From: CAIWHR01 sp963811685
Lineage (GTDB): Bacteria > Pseudomonadota > Gammaproteobacteria > Burkholderiales > Casimicrobiaceae
Direction: 5' to 3'
Length of the DNA: 64,000 nucleotides
Assembly (NCBI GenBank): GCA_963811685.1
Contig: CAWESK010000021.1
Coordinates: 202,556-266,555, forward strand
Shown: one piece after another, positions 9,601 to 18,458 of the stretch
How the letters are laid out: every line of letters starts with the position of its first letter
Numbering within the stretch: position 1 is the stretch's first letter
Made by a program: the position numbers and the translations under genes
The notes under the pieces: generated by a model
Database searches by the model: none
What the model saw: the letters and a program-made list of their open reading frames with translations, nothing else
Told to the model about the DNA's origin: nothing

Positions 9601-9993
9601 CTAGCGCACGAACGCGGCGAGATCGAAAACCGCGAGCACCATGATCACGGCGACGGTCCCGGCGACGCCGATCACGCGGCCGACCGACGCCCCGGCGCTG
9701 CGGACGAGGCCCGCCGCATGCGCGATCCGGGCGCTGACGAGGACGATCCCGCAGCCGTGCAGCAACGTCGGCCGGGCGCCGTTGAACTCCGCCACGAGCA
9801 GGAGCACGAGCGCGATCGGCACATACTCGATCGCGTTGCCGTGGATGCGGATCGCGCGCGCGAGCCGCGAATCGCCGCCGTCGCCGATGCCGGTGCGCGT
9901 GCGATAGCGCATGATGATGATGCGCACCGCGAGCGCCAGCACGATGAACGCGCAAAGCGCCGCATAGAAGGCGGTGATGACCGGCGGCGTCAC
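9601..9993 (-). CDS. MAPEG family membrane protein
   Basis: A 130-residue protein with four hydrophobic segments and the MAPEG core IRIHGNAIEYVPIALVLLLVAE (conserved N and E) followed by HGCGIVLVSARIAHAAG. The family includes membrane glutathione transferases; bacterial members are poorly defined. The start is a GTG (VTPPVITAFYAAL) overlapping the iscX stop as GTGA, which couples it to the end of the isc operon. Whether its function is linked to iron-sulfur assembly is not known. Confidence 0.85.
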   Translation of the reverse strand: MTPPVITAFYAALCAFIVLALAVRIIIMRYRTRTGIGDGGDSRLARAIRIHGNAIEYVPIALVLLLVAEFNGARPTLLHGCGIVLVSARIAHAAGLVRSAGASVGRVIGVAGTVAVIMVLAVFDLAAFVR

Positions 9994-10184
9994 TCGGCCT
10001 CCTCGATCCAGGCCATCTGGATCGCCTCGAGGATCTTTTCGCCGCTGCGGCCCGGGTCGTCCGCAAATCCGGGCAGCGCCTGGACCCACGCGTGCAGGTC
10101 GGTGAAGCGGACCTTGAGGGGATCGACGTCCGGATGCGCCTCGGCGAGCGCAATGGCGATGTCGCGCGTGTCGGTCCATTTCAT
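9990..10184 (-). CDS. iscX: Fe-S assembly adaptor IscX
   Basis: A 64-residue acidic protein, MKWTDTRDIAIALAEAHPDVDP then VRFTDLHAWVQALPGF and a C-terminus AIQMAWIEEAE. This is the IscX (YfhJ) signature in full. IscX binds IscS and iron and tunes the rate of cluster assembly. It is the last isc gene, 23 bases after fdx, and overlaps the MAPEG gene by 4 bases. Confidence 0.95.
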   Translation of the reverse strand: MKWTDTRDIAIALAEAHPDVDPLKVRFTDLHAWVQALPGFADDPGRSGEKILEAIQMAWIEEAE

Positions 10185-10207
10185 GATGATCTCCGGTCGT
10201 GAACCGT

Positions 10208-10546
10208 CTACGTCTTTTCCTTGACCTGATTGATCGTGTAACGGGGAATCTCGATCCTGAGCGGCGTTTCGTCGACGATCGCCTGGCACGACAGCCGCGA
10301 TTGCGGCGTCAATCCCCATGCGCGGTCGAGGAGATCGTCCTCGTCCTCCGTGGACGGCGACAGCGACGACAGTCCGTCGCGCACGATCACGTGACACGTC
10401 GTGCACGCGCACGACTTCTCGCATGCATGCTCGATCTCGATCCCGTGGTCCAGCAGCGCGTCGCAGATCGAAACGCCCTTGTCCGCGTCGAAGGATGCGC
10501 CATCCGGGCAGATGTCGGGATGCGGCAGGACGTCGATGCGCGGCAT
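10208..10546 (-). CDS. fdx: ISC-type 2Fe-2S ferredoxin
   Basis: A 112-residue adrenodoxin-type ferredoxin that feeds electrons to IscS/IscU assembly. The four ligands are C42, C48 and C51 (in ACEKSCACTTCHVIV) and C87 (SRLSCQAIV), the same positions as in E. coli Fdx. The ATG at 10546 gives MPRIDVLPHPDICPDG. It begins 5 bases after the hscA stop. In the raw frame it reads through from hscA because of the hscA frameshift; it is not a fusion. Confidence 0.96.
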   Translation of the reverse strand: MPRIDVLPHPDICPDGASFDADKGVSICDALLDHGIEIEHACEKSCACTTCHVIVRDGLSSLSPSTEDEDDLLDRAWGLTPQSRLSCQAIVDETPLRIEIPRYTINQVKEKT

Positions 10547-10551
10547 GGCGT

Positions 10552-12421
10552 TTATGTGAGCGCGTCGATCCGGCGCCCCTTGAGCGCGCGCGCCACGCTG
10601 CGATCCATGCGCCGGCTCGCGAATTCGTCGGTGGCGCGATTGAGCGCCGTCGTTGCCGCGACGAGCGCCCGCTGATCGGCGCCGCTGCGGCAGCGCGTGA
10701 CCTCGGCGAGCGCAGCATCGATCGCGGCACGCTCGTCGGCCGACAGCAGTTCGCCGTCGGCTGCAAGCGCGTTGCAGGTCGCCGCGACGATCTGGTCGGC
10801 CGCGACCTGCGCCTCCGCGAGCGCGCGCGCGGTCATGTCGTCCTCGGCATGGGCGAACGAATCCTGCAGCATCCGGGCGATCTCCGAGTCGGTGAGGCCA
10901 TACGACGGCTTGACGACGATCGCCGCCTCGACACCGGACGTCGTCTCGCGCGCCGACACCGACAGTAGGCCGTCGGCGTCCACCTGGAACGTCACCCGGA
11001 CGCGCGCCGCCCCGGCCGTCATCGGCGGAATGCCGCGGAGCTCGAAGCGGGCGAGCGAGCGGCAGTCGGCGATCTTTTCGCGCTCGCCCTGCACGACGTG
11101 GATCGCGATCGCCGTCTGGCCGTCCTTGAAAGTCGTGAATTCCTGCGCGCGGGTGACCGGAATCGTCGAGTTGCGCGGGACGATCTTCTCGGTGAGGCCT
11201 CCCATCGTCTCCAGGCCCAGCGAAAGCGGGATGACGTCGAGCAGCAGCCAGTCGTCGGCGCCGGTCGCCGCGCGATTGCCGGCGAGCACATCGGCCTGAA
11301 TCGCCGCGCCAAGCGCGACGACCTGATCGGGATCGAGGTTGGTCAGCGGCGGCTGGCCGAAGAATTCGCCGACCGCCTTTTGCACCTGCGGCATCCGCGT
11401 CGCGCCGCCGACCATCACGACACCCTTGATGTCGGAAATCGCGAGCGCGGCATCGCGAAGCGCGCGCTTGACCGGCCCGATGGTCTTGGCGACGAGATTG
11501 GCGGTGATCGACGTGAACGTCGCCGCCGTCAGCGTCGAGGCGACCTTCTGGCCCGTCGACAGCGTCGCGACGATCGGCGCCGAGCCGTGCAGCGTGAGGT
11601 TCTCTTTCGCCTCGCGCGCCTTCAGCATCAGGTGCCGCGTGTCTTCGGGCGACAGCGGCGGAAGCCCCGCGTCCTCGATGCACCCAGCAATACACGCGAT
11701 GGTCGAAATCGTCGCCGCCGAGCGCCGAATCGCCGTTGGTCGCGAGCACCTCGAACACGCCTTTCGACAAGCGCAGGATCGAGATGTCGAACGTGCCGCC
11801 GCCGAGGTCGTAGATCGCGTACGTTCCCTCGGATCCGTTGTCGAGACCGTACGCGATCGCGGCTGCGGTGGGCTCGTTCAGGAGGCGCAGCACCGGCAGG
11901 CCCGCCAGCGTGGCGGCATCCTTCGTCGCCTGCCGCTGCGCATCGTCGAAGTACGCGGGAACCGTGACGACGGCGCCGGCGAGACTGCCGCCGAGGCTCG
12001 CCTCCGCGCGTTCGCGGAGCGCGCGCAGGATTTCCGCGGACACTTCGACCGGCGTCTTGACGCCGGCACGCGTGGCAAGCCGCACCATGCCGGGATCGTC
12101 GACGAAGCGATACGGAAAGCGCCGGGCATCGGTGAGATCCGATAGCCCGCGTCCCATCAGCCGCTTCACCGACACGATCGTGTTCTGCGGGTCGGCCGCC
12201 TGCTGCGCCTGCGCGCGGCGGCCGACGTCCACGCCGGCCTCGCCATAGCGGACGATCGACGGGAGCAGCGGGTGCCCGTCCTCGTCGGGCAGCACGACCG
12301 GAATCCCGTTCCTGACCGTGGCCACGAGCGAATTGGTCGTGCCGAGGTCGATGCCGACGGCGATGCGGCGCTCGTGCGGCGCCGGTGACGCGTCGGGCTC
12401 GGAAATCTGCAGCAACGCCAT
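10552..12421 (-). CDS. hscA: Fe-S chaperone HscA (Hsp70 type, one frameshift)
   Basis: An Hsp70-class ATPase that works with HscB to release clusters from IscU. N-terminal ATPase signatures are GIDLGTTNSLVATV, LNEPTAAAIAYGLD and IYDLGGGTFDISIL; later VVMVGGATRMPQVQ and PLSLGLETMGGLTEKIV, then the substrate domain. The frame breaks near 11688: the first part ends DHRVYCWV and the second continues LKAREAKENLTLHGSAP. Joined length is about 622 residues (E. coli 616). The start codon shares one base with the hscB stop (TGATG). The shift is most likely a sequence error. Confidence 0.94.
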
Positions 12422-12963
12422 CAGTCGACGCTCGCGTCTTCGATCTCCGCTTGCATCTCATCGATGTCGGCGGCGAGCTTGGCGAGAAAGCGGAGCTCGC
12501 GCACGTCGCTCCGCGCGGCATCCCATGCGGCCTCGGCGTCGAGACGGGCGGCGAGGCGCTGCTCGAGCGTCTGCGCGTCGGCGCGAACCTCGTCGGCCAG
12601 CGCCCCGAGCTCCGTCGCATTGCGGGCGCGGAGCGCCTCCTCGGCGGCTTCGCGGCGCTCGAGCTGGCGGTTCAGGAATTCGAACCGCAGCGCGGTGTCG
12701 GTTTCGGCGAATGCTTCCACGCCATGGAGCGACAGCAGGTATTCCGCGCGCGCGACCGGATCGCGCAGCGCCTGGTACGCCTCGTTGACCCGGGCGGACG
12801 ACTGCAGCGCGAGCCGCTGTTCCGCCTCTCCGGCGCGCGCAAAGCGGTCCGGATGCACTTCGCTTTGCAGCGCGCGGTAGGCGCGATCGAGCGACGCCGT
12901 GTCGAAGCGGTACCGTTCCGGCAGCCCGAAGAGCTCGAAGTGGTTGCGGGAGAAATCGATCAT
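12421..12963 (-). CDS. hscB: J-domain co-chaperone HscB
   Basis: A 180-residue protein, MIDFSRNHFELFGLPERYRFD, with the J-domain HPD motif in EVHPDRFARAGEAEQRLALQ and a C-terminal three-helix IscU-binding part (EFLNRQLERREAAEEAL). HscB delivers IscU to HscA and stimulates its ATPase. The ATG at 12963 is family-typical; the frame is open upstream but that part has no homology. It is followed directly by hscA. The 185 bp between iscA and hscB show no gene. Confidence 0.95.
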   Translation of the reverse strand: MIDFSRNHFELFGLPERYRFDTASLDRAYRALQSEVHPDRFARAGEAEQRLALQSSARVNEAYQALRDPVARAEYLLSLHGVEAFAETDTALRFEFLNRQLERREAAEEALRARNATELGALADEVRADAQTLEQRLAARLDAEAAWDAARSDVRELRFLAKLAADIDEMQAEIEDASVD

Positions 12964-13148
12964 CGAACGAATCGGCCTGTTCGCGAGGCCGGGCTCATTT
13001 ACTCGAAAGGGCAACAAGACCATCGAGAATCGAGCAGGGCGGCGCGGGGTGAGGCGCCGCGGAGCTTTCGACCGGAACGTACACGCGAGTACGCGCGGAT
13101 CGAGCAGCAACAAAGCGGTGCGCCGCTATGCGAAGGTTATCGGAGGTC

Positions 13149-13472
13149 TCAGACGTTGAAGCTCTCGCCGCAGCCGCAAGCATCCTTGACGTTCGGGTTG
13201 TTGAACTTGAAGCCTTCGTTCAGCCCCTCGCGCGCGAAGTCGAGCTCGAGACCGTCGAGATAGGGCAGGCTCTTGGGGTCGACGACGACGGTCACGCCGT
13301 GGCTCTCGAACCGCAGGTCCTCCGGCCGCAAGTCGTCCGCGTACTCGAGCTTGTAGGCGAGCCCGGAACAGCCCGACGTGCGCACGCCGAGGCGCAGTCC
13401 GACGCCCTTGCCGCGCCGGGAAAGATAGGTCGCGACGTGCTTCGCCGCGCTTTCGGTCAGTGTAATCGTCAT
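13149..13472 (-). CDS. iscA: Iron-sulfur assembly protein IscA
   Basis: A 107-residue A-type carrier, MTITLTESAAKHVATYLSRR, with the three metal-binding cysteines C35 (RTSGCSGLAYKLEY), C99 and C101 (KDACGCGESF). It receives or delivers iron or clusters in the ISC pathway. It begins 26 bases after the iscU stop. In the raw sequence the iscU start frame runs into iscA because of the iscU frameshift, giving a false 261-residue fusion. Confidence 0.96.
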   Translation of the reverse strand: MTITLTESAAKHVATYLSRRGKGVGLRLGVRTSGCSGLAYKLEYADDLRPEDLRFESHGVTVVVDPKSLPYLDGLELDFAREGLNEGFKFNNPNVKDACGCGESFNV

Positions 13473-13498
13473 TTCAGGTTCCGAATCGATGCGTCGCC

Positions 13499-13934
13499 TC
13501 AGTCCGCGGCCTGCGGGGCGCAGATCGGCGCGGAAGCGTCTGTCCCGGCGCCGGCGTCGTGCTTGTTCCGGTAGTCGGCCACCGCCGCCTTGATCGCATC
13601 TTCCGCCAGAATCGAGCAGTGGATCTTGACCGGGGGCAAAGCCAGCTCTTCGGCGATTTGCGTGTTCCGGATCGCGACCGCCTCGTCCAGCGTCTTGCCC
13701 TTCACCCATTCGGTGACGAGCGACGACGACGCGATCGCCGAGCCGCAGCCGTAGGTCTTGAACTTGGCATCCTCGATGCGGCCGTCGGCGCCCGACGCGA
13801 ATCTGCAGCTTCATCACGTCGCCGCAGGCCGGCGCGCCGACCATCCCCGTGCCGACACCCTCGGCGTCCTTCGCGAACGAGCCGACGTTGCGCGGGTTTT
13901 CGTAGTGATCGAGTACCTTGTCGCTGTATGCCAT
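13499..13934 (-). CDS. iscU: Iron-sulfur scaffold IscU (one frameshift)
   Basis: The scaffold on which clusters are built. It starts MAYSDKVLDHYENPRNVGSF with ligand C37 (APACGDVMKLQIRV). The frame breaks near 13797, and the correct continuation contains YGCGSA and VKIHCSILAEDAIKAAV with the second and third cysteines. The chaperone-binding LPPVK motif for HscA is present (ELALPPVKIHC). It has a C-terminal extension of about 20 residues (DAGAGTDASAPICAPQAAD) beyond the usual 128, with an extra cysteine. The break is best explained as an indel error since both halves are conserved. Confidence 0.93.
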
Positions 13935-13958
13935 GGTGTTGCTCCTTGTTGCCTCTTG

Positions 13959-15167
13959 CTAGTGCGCCGCCCACACGACCGTGTTGAGGTCGACGCCTTC
14001 CTGATGCATTTCCCACAGCGGGCTCAACTCCCGCAGCTTGCCGACCTTGCGCTTCAGGAGGTCGATTGTATAGTCGACGTCGGCCTCGGTGGTGAAGCGG
14101 CCGATCGTGAACCGGATGGAGCTGTGCGCGAGCTCGTCGCTGCGGCCGAGCGCCCGCAGCACGTACGAGGGCTCGAGCGAGGCCGACGTGCACGCCGATC
14201 CCGACGACACCGCGATTTCCTTGACCGCCATGATCAGTGACTCGCCTTCGACGAAGTTGAAGCTGGCGTTGAGGTTGTGCGGGACGCGGTGCGCCATGTC
14301 GCCGTTGACGTAGACCTCGTCGATCTCCGAGAGGCCCTTCCACAGCTTGTCGCGCAGCTTCCGTATCCGCTCGTTCTCGACCGCCATCTCGGCCTTCGCG
14401 AGGCGAAACGCCTCGCCCATCCCGACGATCTGGTGCGTGGGCAGCGTGCCCGAGCGCATGCCGCGCTCGTGGCCGCCGCCGTGCATCTGCGCCTCGATGC
14501 GCACGCGCGGCTTGCGGCGGACGAAGAGCGCGCCCATGCCCTTCGGGCCATACGTCTTGTGCGCCGAGAACGACATCAGGTCGACCTTGAGCTTCGCGAG
14601 GTCGATCGGGACCTTGCCGGTCGCCTGCGCGGAATCGACATGGAAGATGATTCCGCGCGCCCGACACAGCTCGCCCAGCTGCTCGATGTCCTGGATCACG
14701 CCGATCTCGTTGTTCACGAACATCACCGAGACGACCGACGTATCCGGGCGCAGCGCCGCCTTGAAGGCCTCGATGTCGAGGAGACCGTCGCTCCCGACGT
14801 CGAGATACGTGACCTCGAAGCCCTCGCGCTCCAGCTCGCGCATCGTATCGAGCGTGGCCTTGTGCTCGGTCTTCACCGTGACGAGGTGCTTGCCCTTGTC
14901 CTTGTAGAAATGCGCGGCGCCCTTCAGCGCAAGATTGATCGCCTCGGTGGCACCGGAGGTCCAGATGATTTCCTTCGGATCGCAGTTCACGAGAGCCGCG
15001 ACGTGCCCGCGCGCTGCCTCGACCGCCTCCTCGGCTTCCCAGCCGTAGGCATGCGAACGCGACGCCGGGTTGCCGAAATGCTCGGTCAGCCACGGAATCA
15101 TCTTTTCAGCGACACGCGGGTCCACCGGCGTCGTCGCCGAGTAGTCGAGATAGATCGGGGGTTTCAT
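13959..15167 (-). CDS. iscS: Cysteine desulfurase IscS
   Basis: A 402-residue PLP enzyme that takes sulfur from cysteine for clusters and tRNA thiolation. The start MKPPIYLDYSATTPVDPRVA is standard. The PLP lysine is K204 in SFSAHKTYGPKG, and the persulfide cysteine is C326 in SSGSACTSASLEPS. Intact, with no shift. It lies between iscR (18-bp gap) and iscU (24-bp gap). The neighbouring cysE makes the cysteine precursor. Confidence 0.98.
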   Translation of the reverse strand: MKPPIYLDYSATTPVDPRVAEKMIPWLTEHFGNPASRSHAYGWEAEEAVEAARGHVAALVNCDPKEIIWTSGATEAINLALKGAAHFYKDKGKHLVTVKTEHKATLDTMRELEREGFEVTYLDVGSDGLLDIEAFKAALRPDTSVVSVMFVNNEIGVIQDIEQLGELCRARGIIFHVDSAQATGKVPIDLAKLKVDLMSFSAHKTYGPKGMGALFVRRKPRVRIEAQMHGGGHERGMRSGTLPTHQIVGMGEAFRLAKAEMAVENERIRKLRDKLWKGLSEIDEVYVNGDMAHRVPHNLNASFNFVEGESLIMAVKEIAVSSGSACTSASLEPSYVLRALGRSDELAHSSIRFTIGRFTTEADVDYTIDLLKRKVGKLRELSPLWEMHQEGVDLNTVVWAAH

Positions 15168-15185
15168 GGCGCTTGAAGCGACTCC

Positions 15186-15674
15186 TCAGGAAATCGTCTC
15201 TGGCTCGGACTTGCGCGACCCGGCGCCGGCAGGCCTCCGACGATCGTGCATCACGTTCACGTCGGACTCGTCCTGCGAGGCGACAAGCTGCGCAAGACTC
15301 ACGGAGCGAAGATACGCAAAGATGTGGGCGTTGAGATTCGACCACAGCTCGTGCGTCATGCAGCGCTTGCCGTCGTCCTTGCAGTTCTCCCGGCCGCCGC
15401 ACTTGGTGGCGTCGATCGGCTCGTCGACCGCGGTGATCACGTCGGCGACCGAGACCGCATCGGCGGGCCGGGCGAGACGGTAGCCGCCGCCGGGGCCGCG
15501 AACGCTTTCCACAAGGCCGGCGCGCCGGAGCTTGCCGAACAGCTGCTCGAGGTACGACAGCGAAATCTTCTGGCGGTCCGAGACCCCGGCGAGCGTGACG
15601 GGGCCCTTTGTCCCGTACATCGCGATATCGATCATTGCCGTGACCGCGAACCGTCCCTTGGTGGTGAGACGCAT
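15186..15674 (-). CDS. iscR: Fe-S cluster regulator IscR
   Basis: A 162-residue Rrf2 regulator, MRLTTKGRFAVTAMIDIAMY, with its winged helix in residues 1-80 (SLSYLEQLFGKLRRAGLV, VRGPGGGYRLAR). The 2Fe-2S ligands are C92, C98 and C105 with H108 (in KCGGRENCKDDGKRCMTH); the last spacing is one residue longer than in E. coli. Holo-IscR represses its own operon; a matching site sits on the promoter 90-120 bases upstream. It is the first gene of the isc operon. Confidence 0.97.
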   Translation of the reverse strand: MRLTTKGRFAVTAMIDIAMYGTKGPVTLAGVSDRQKISLSYLEQLFGKLRRAGLVESVRGPGGGYRLARPADAVSVADVITAVDEPIDATKCGGRENCKDDGKRCMTHELWSNLNAHIFAYLRSVSLAQLVASQDESDVNVMHDRRRPAGAGSRKSEPETIS

Positions 15675-15762
15675 GGTGGGTTACCTGTATCCGTTGAGTC
15701 CGGGCGCTTGAGGCGGGCCCGACGCGGCGCCCGCCCCGCCGCTGCGGGGGAATTGGCGCTTG

Positions 15763-15795
15763 ATTCTAGTATTTCCGACTATATTAGTCAACTAA
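15763..15795 (-). promoter_or_regulatory. isc operon promoter overlapped by a type 1 IscR box
   Basis: Read on the minus strand: -35 TTGACT (15786-15791), a 17-base spacer, -10 TAGAAT (15763-15768). The same bases form an IscR type 1 box at 15771-15795: half-sites GTTGACT and AGTCGG around an AT-rich centre AATAT, closely matching the known ATASYYGACT/AGTCRRSTAT pattern. Overlap of box and promoter fits self-repression by cluster-loaded IscR. The predicted RNA start is near 15756, leaving a leader of about 80 bases before iscR. Confidence 0.85.
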
Positions 15796-15812
15796 AAGCC
15801 CGACTAGTTCAG

Positions 15813-16568
15813 TCAGTCAATCATCTGATTCAGCCGCTTCGGATCGAAACCCTCCGCCGTCGCCCGCGCATCCTCGAGGTCGACGGCGCCATCCTGCAGC
15901 CCGGCGATCAGGCGATCGAGCCGTGCATCGCTGGCTGCCGCATGGTCGATCAGGCGATGGATCGCCTGCACGATCGGATCGTTCATGTCCGCCGAAATTC
16001 CGTAGGCGGAGAACCCCATCTTGGCTGCCTGGTCTTCGCGCCGCGTCTGATCGTCCCCCAAAAGTATCCTCGCCGGGACGCCCACCGCTGTCGCGCCTGC
16101 GGGAACGTCGCGCACTACGACGGCATTTGAGCCTATCTTGGCCCCATCTCCCACTAAAATCGGCCCCAGGATCTTGGCGCCCGCCCCAATCACGACACCC
16201 TTACCCAAGGTGGGGTGCCGTTTGCCCTTATTCCAGGAGGTCCCGCCCAGCGTCACCCCGTGATAGAGCGTGCATTCGTCGTGGATCTCTGCGGTTTCGC
16301 CGATGACGATGCCCATCCCATGGTCGATGAACACGCGGCGCCCGATCGTGGCACCGGGATGAATCTCGATGCCGGTCAGCCAGCGCCCCCAATGGGCGAG
16401 CCAACGCGCCGCCCACCGCCAGCCCCACCGCCACAGACGGTTCGAGACGAGGCGGTGCCAGACGAGCGCGTGCAGCCCCGGATAGCAGGTCAACACCTCC
16501 CATCGGGTGCGCGCCGCCGGATCGCGTTCGAACACGACGGCGATGTCTTCGTTCAGGCGGGAGAACAT
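15813..16568 (-). CDS. cysE: Serine O-acetyltransferase
   Basis: A 251-residue CysE that makes O-acetylserine, the carbon acceptor for cysteine. The left-handed beta-helix shows hexapeptide repeats: IEIHPGATIGRRVFIDHGMGIVIGE, TLYHGVTLGGTSWNKGKRHPTLGKGVVIGAG, KILGPILVGDGAKIGSNAVVV. Catalytic His/Asp are in DHGMG and YHGVTLGG. The start MFSRLNEDIAVVFERDPAAR is the short betaproteobacterial form. It is encoded just upstream of iscR on the same strand, so it supplies cysteine to IscS, but the strong promoter between them suggests separate control. Confidence 0.95.
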   Translation of the reverse strand: MFSRLNEDIAVVFERDPAARTRWEVLTCYPGLHALVWHRLVSNRLWRWGWRWAARWLAHWGRWLTGIEIHPGATIGRRVFIDHGMGIVIGETAEIHDECTLYHGVTLGGTSWNKGKRHPTLGKGVVIGAGAKILGPILVGDGAKIGSNAVVVRDVPAGATAVGVPARILLGDDQTRREDQAAKMGFSAYGISADMNDPIVQAIHRLIDHAAASDARLDRLIAGLQDGAVDLEDARATAEGFDPKRLNQMID

Positions 16569-16648
16569 GCGTCATTCTCGCATTTCCGACTGTTGCGCTC
16601 AAGTATTGGGATGGCGGCGGCGCCGCGCAAGCGCCACGCGCTCTTTGG

Positions 16649-17545
16649 TCAGCGCAGCAGCACGGCCGCCACGACGAGCGCCGCCGTGCACAGCCCGAAC
16701 AGGACCGAATAGGCGATCAGCATGACGCAACTGCGCATCGCGATTCCGAGCCACGACCCGCCGTAGACCACACGCAGCGACCAGAGCATGTAGACCAGCA
16801 TCCAGACGATCACCGCGGCGCGCGCGAAACCGATGAAGACCGTCGCGGCGATGATCGCGAGGAACAGGAACGCGTGGTCGTGCGCCGCGAACACGATGTG
16901 CTCGGCGTAAAGACGCGGCCGCAGCGGATACCGGCGGCGGCGGCCCACGTAGAGAATCTTCAGCAGCAGCGCGAACGCGGGAAGCAGCACGATCATCGCG
17001 TACGGCCCGTAGCGCAGCACGCCGTCCGTGATCTGCGCTCCCTTTTCCTGCCTCGACAGACGATTGAACCGCTCGATGCGCTCCTTGAGCGTCGGGATTT
17101 CCAGCACGTCCGCACCGAATGCCCCGTCGTCGTCGAAATGGATCCCGCTTGCGGATTTGTCCGCGTTCGCCGGGGTCGCCGATTTGTCGGCCGCATCGAA
17201 CTGCAGGATGTCGAGGTGCCCGAGATCGGCAACGATCCGCAACGCCGCGAACATCAGCAGGCTGGCGACGAGGAACAGTCGCGCCGGGCGAATGTAGCGG
17301 CGACGGCGCCCCGCGAAATACTCGCGCGTGAGAAAGCCCGGCCGGAACAGCAGCGCCCCGAGCGTTCTCCACAGCCGGCCGTCGAGCGCGACATAGCGTC
17401 CGCCCGCCTCGCGCATGAATTGGAGGAACGTCGGCGGCCGGGTTCGCGTTTCCTGGCCGCATGCGGGGCAGTACGTGCCCGGCGCCGGCGCGCCGCAGTT
17501 GCGGCACGGCGGCAATGCGGGGTCGGCAGCAGCGGGCTCCTCCAT
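16649..17545 (-). CDS. DUF3667 zinc-ribbon membrane protein
   Basis: About 298 residues. N-terminal zinc ribbon CRNCGAPAPGTYCPACGQ, then FLREYF-like DUF3667 signature (LLFRPGFLTREYFAGRRRRYIRPARLFLVAS), a hydrophilic stretch of about 90 residues, and four C-terminal membrane helices. Function unknown; the zinc ribbon suggests a regulatory or assembly role at the membrane. ATG 17545 (MEEPAAADPALPPC) is chosen because it sits just before the ribbon; an upstream in-frame start exists at 17590 but it would run into the tandem duplication. Confidence 0.75.
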   Translation of the reverse strand: MEEPAAADPALPPCRNCGAPAPGTYCPACGQETRTRPPTFLQFMREAGGRYVALDGRLWRTLGALLFRPGFLTREYFAGRRRRYIRPARLFLVASLLMFAALRIVADLGHLDILQFDAADKSATPANADKSASGIHFDDDGAFGADVLEIPTLKERIERFNRLSRQEKGAQITDGVLRYGPYAMIVLLPAFALLLKILYVGRRRRYPLRPRLYAEHIVFAAHDHAFLFLAIIAATVFIGFARAAVIVWMLVYMLWSLRVVYGGSWLGIAMRSCVMLIAYSVLFGLCTAALVVAAVLLR

Positions 17546-17573
17546 CCCTCGAAAGGTAAGGGAACCGCGCGTG

Positions 17574-17677
17574 AAAAGCGAGCCGGTCAACGCTCCTTGC
17601 GCGCGATCAGCTGATCGATGCGCGCAAAAGCGAGCCGGTCAACGCTCCTTGCGCGCGATCAGCTGATCGATGCGCGC
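17574..17677. repeat. Exact 52-bp tandem duplication across the trmJ stop
   Basis: The 52 bases at 17574-17625 recur without change at 17626-17677. The unit begins AAAAGCGAGCCGGTCAACGC and holds the last codons and stop of trmJ (ARIDQLIARKER). The inner copy keeps trmJ whole; the outer copy is a spare tail. An exact copy with no drift means it is either very recent or an assembly/polishing artefact. Confidence 0.9.
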
Positions 17678-18380
17678 GACGATTCCCCGCAGGATGTTGA
17701 CTTCCTCCTTCTCGAGTCCGGCGCGGGCGAAGAGCCGCTGCAGCCGTGGGATGAGGCGCTTCGGCATGCCCGGATCGAGGAGCCGCATCGCGACCAGCGT
17801 CCGCTCGCCGTTCGCGAACAGCGCGCCGATCTCGTCGGCCGTCGCGGGCGCGAACCGCGGCGCCCGCCACACCGTCCCGCCGGTCGCCGCGACGCGCAAT
17901 TCGTAGGCGACGACCTGCACCGCCGCGGCGAGATTGAGCGACGGATAGTCGGCATTCGCGGGAATCGTCGCGACGATCGCGCAGCGCGCGAGCTCGGCGT
18001 TCGACAGGCCGGACATCTCGGTGCCGAACACGAACGCGATGTCGCCGTGGCGCGGCGGTGGCGATCGCTTCGGTCGCGGCGTCGCGAACCGGCAGCACGC
18101 GGCCGGCGAATTCGCGGTGCCGCGCCGAGAGACCGATCGCGAGTGCCGCTCCCTCGATCGCCTCGTCCAGCGTCGCGACGACGCGGGCGGCGTCGAGCAC
18201 CGCGCCGGCGCCGGACGCCAATGCGGAGGCCTCGGGGTCCGGAAACTTGCGCGGCGACACGACGACGAGCCGGGTGATCCCCATCGTGAACATGGCCCGC
18301 GCCGCGGCGCCGATGTTGCCCGGGTGGCTCGGCGCGACGAGGACGATGCGGATGCGCGAAAGAAGGTCGGCGGGCGGCAC
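17639..18380 (-). CDS. trmJ: tRNA (cytidine/uridine-2'-O-)-methyltransferase TrmJ (one frameshift)
   Basis: A SPOUT-fold enzyme that methylates the ribose at position 32 of tRNAs. The N-terminus reads IRIVLVAPSHPGNIGAAARAM and RLVVVSPRKFPDPEA; the SAM-binding knot region reads IAFVFGTEMSGLSNAELARC and PSLNLAAAVQVVAYELR. The frame shifts near 18055 between the two. No ATG fits; a GTG at 18380 gives VPPADLLSRIRIVLVAPS. About 247 codons. It diverges from suhB across 78 bp, and its 3' end is duplicated in tandem. Confidence 0.88.
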
Positions 18381-18458
18381 GCGGTTACAATACCTCTTTC
18401 GCTCTTCGCGGGAGGCCCGTTGCCAAGCTGGCGACGGCCGGCCGCACAACCCGACCTC

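Noticed and set aside
10208..12421. An apparent HscA-ferredoxin fusion of 737 codons
   Set aside because: The middle of the frame has no HscA similarity; the true HscA C-terminus is in another frame and fdx has its own start.
13149..13934. An apparent IscU-IscA fusion
   Set aside because: It arises from the IscU frameshift near 13797; the central part is nonsense and the real IscU end lies in another frame.
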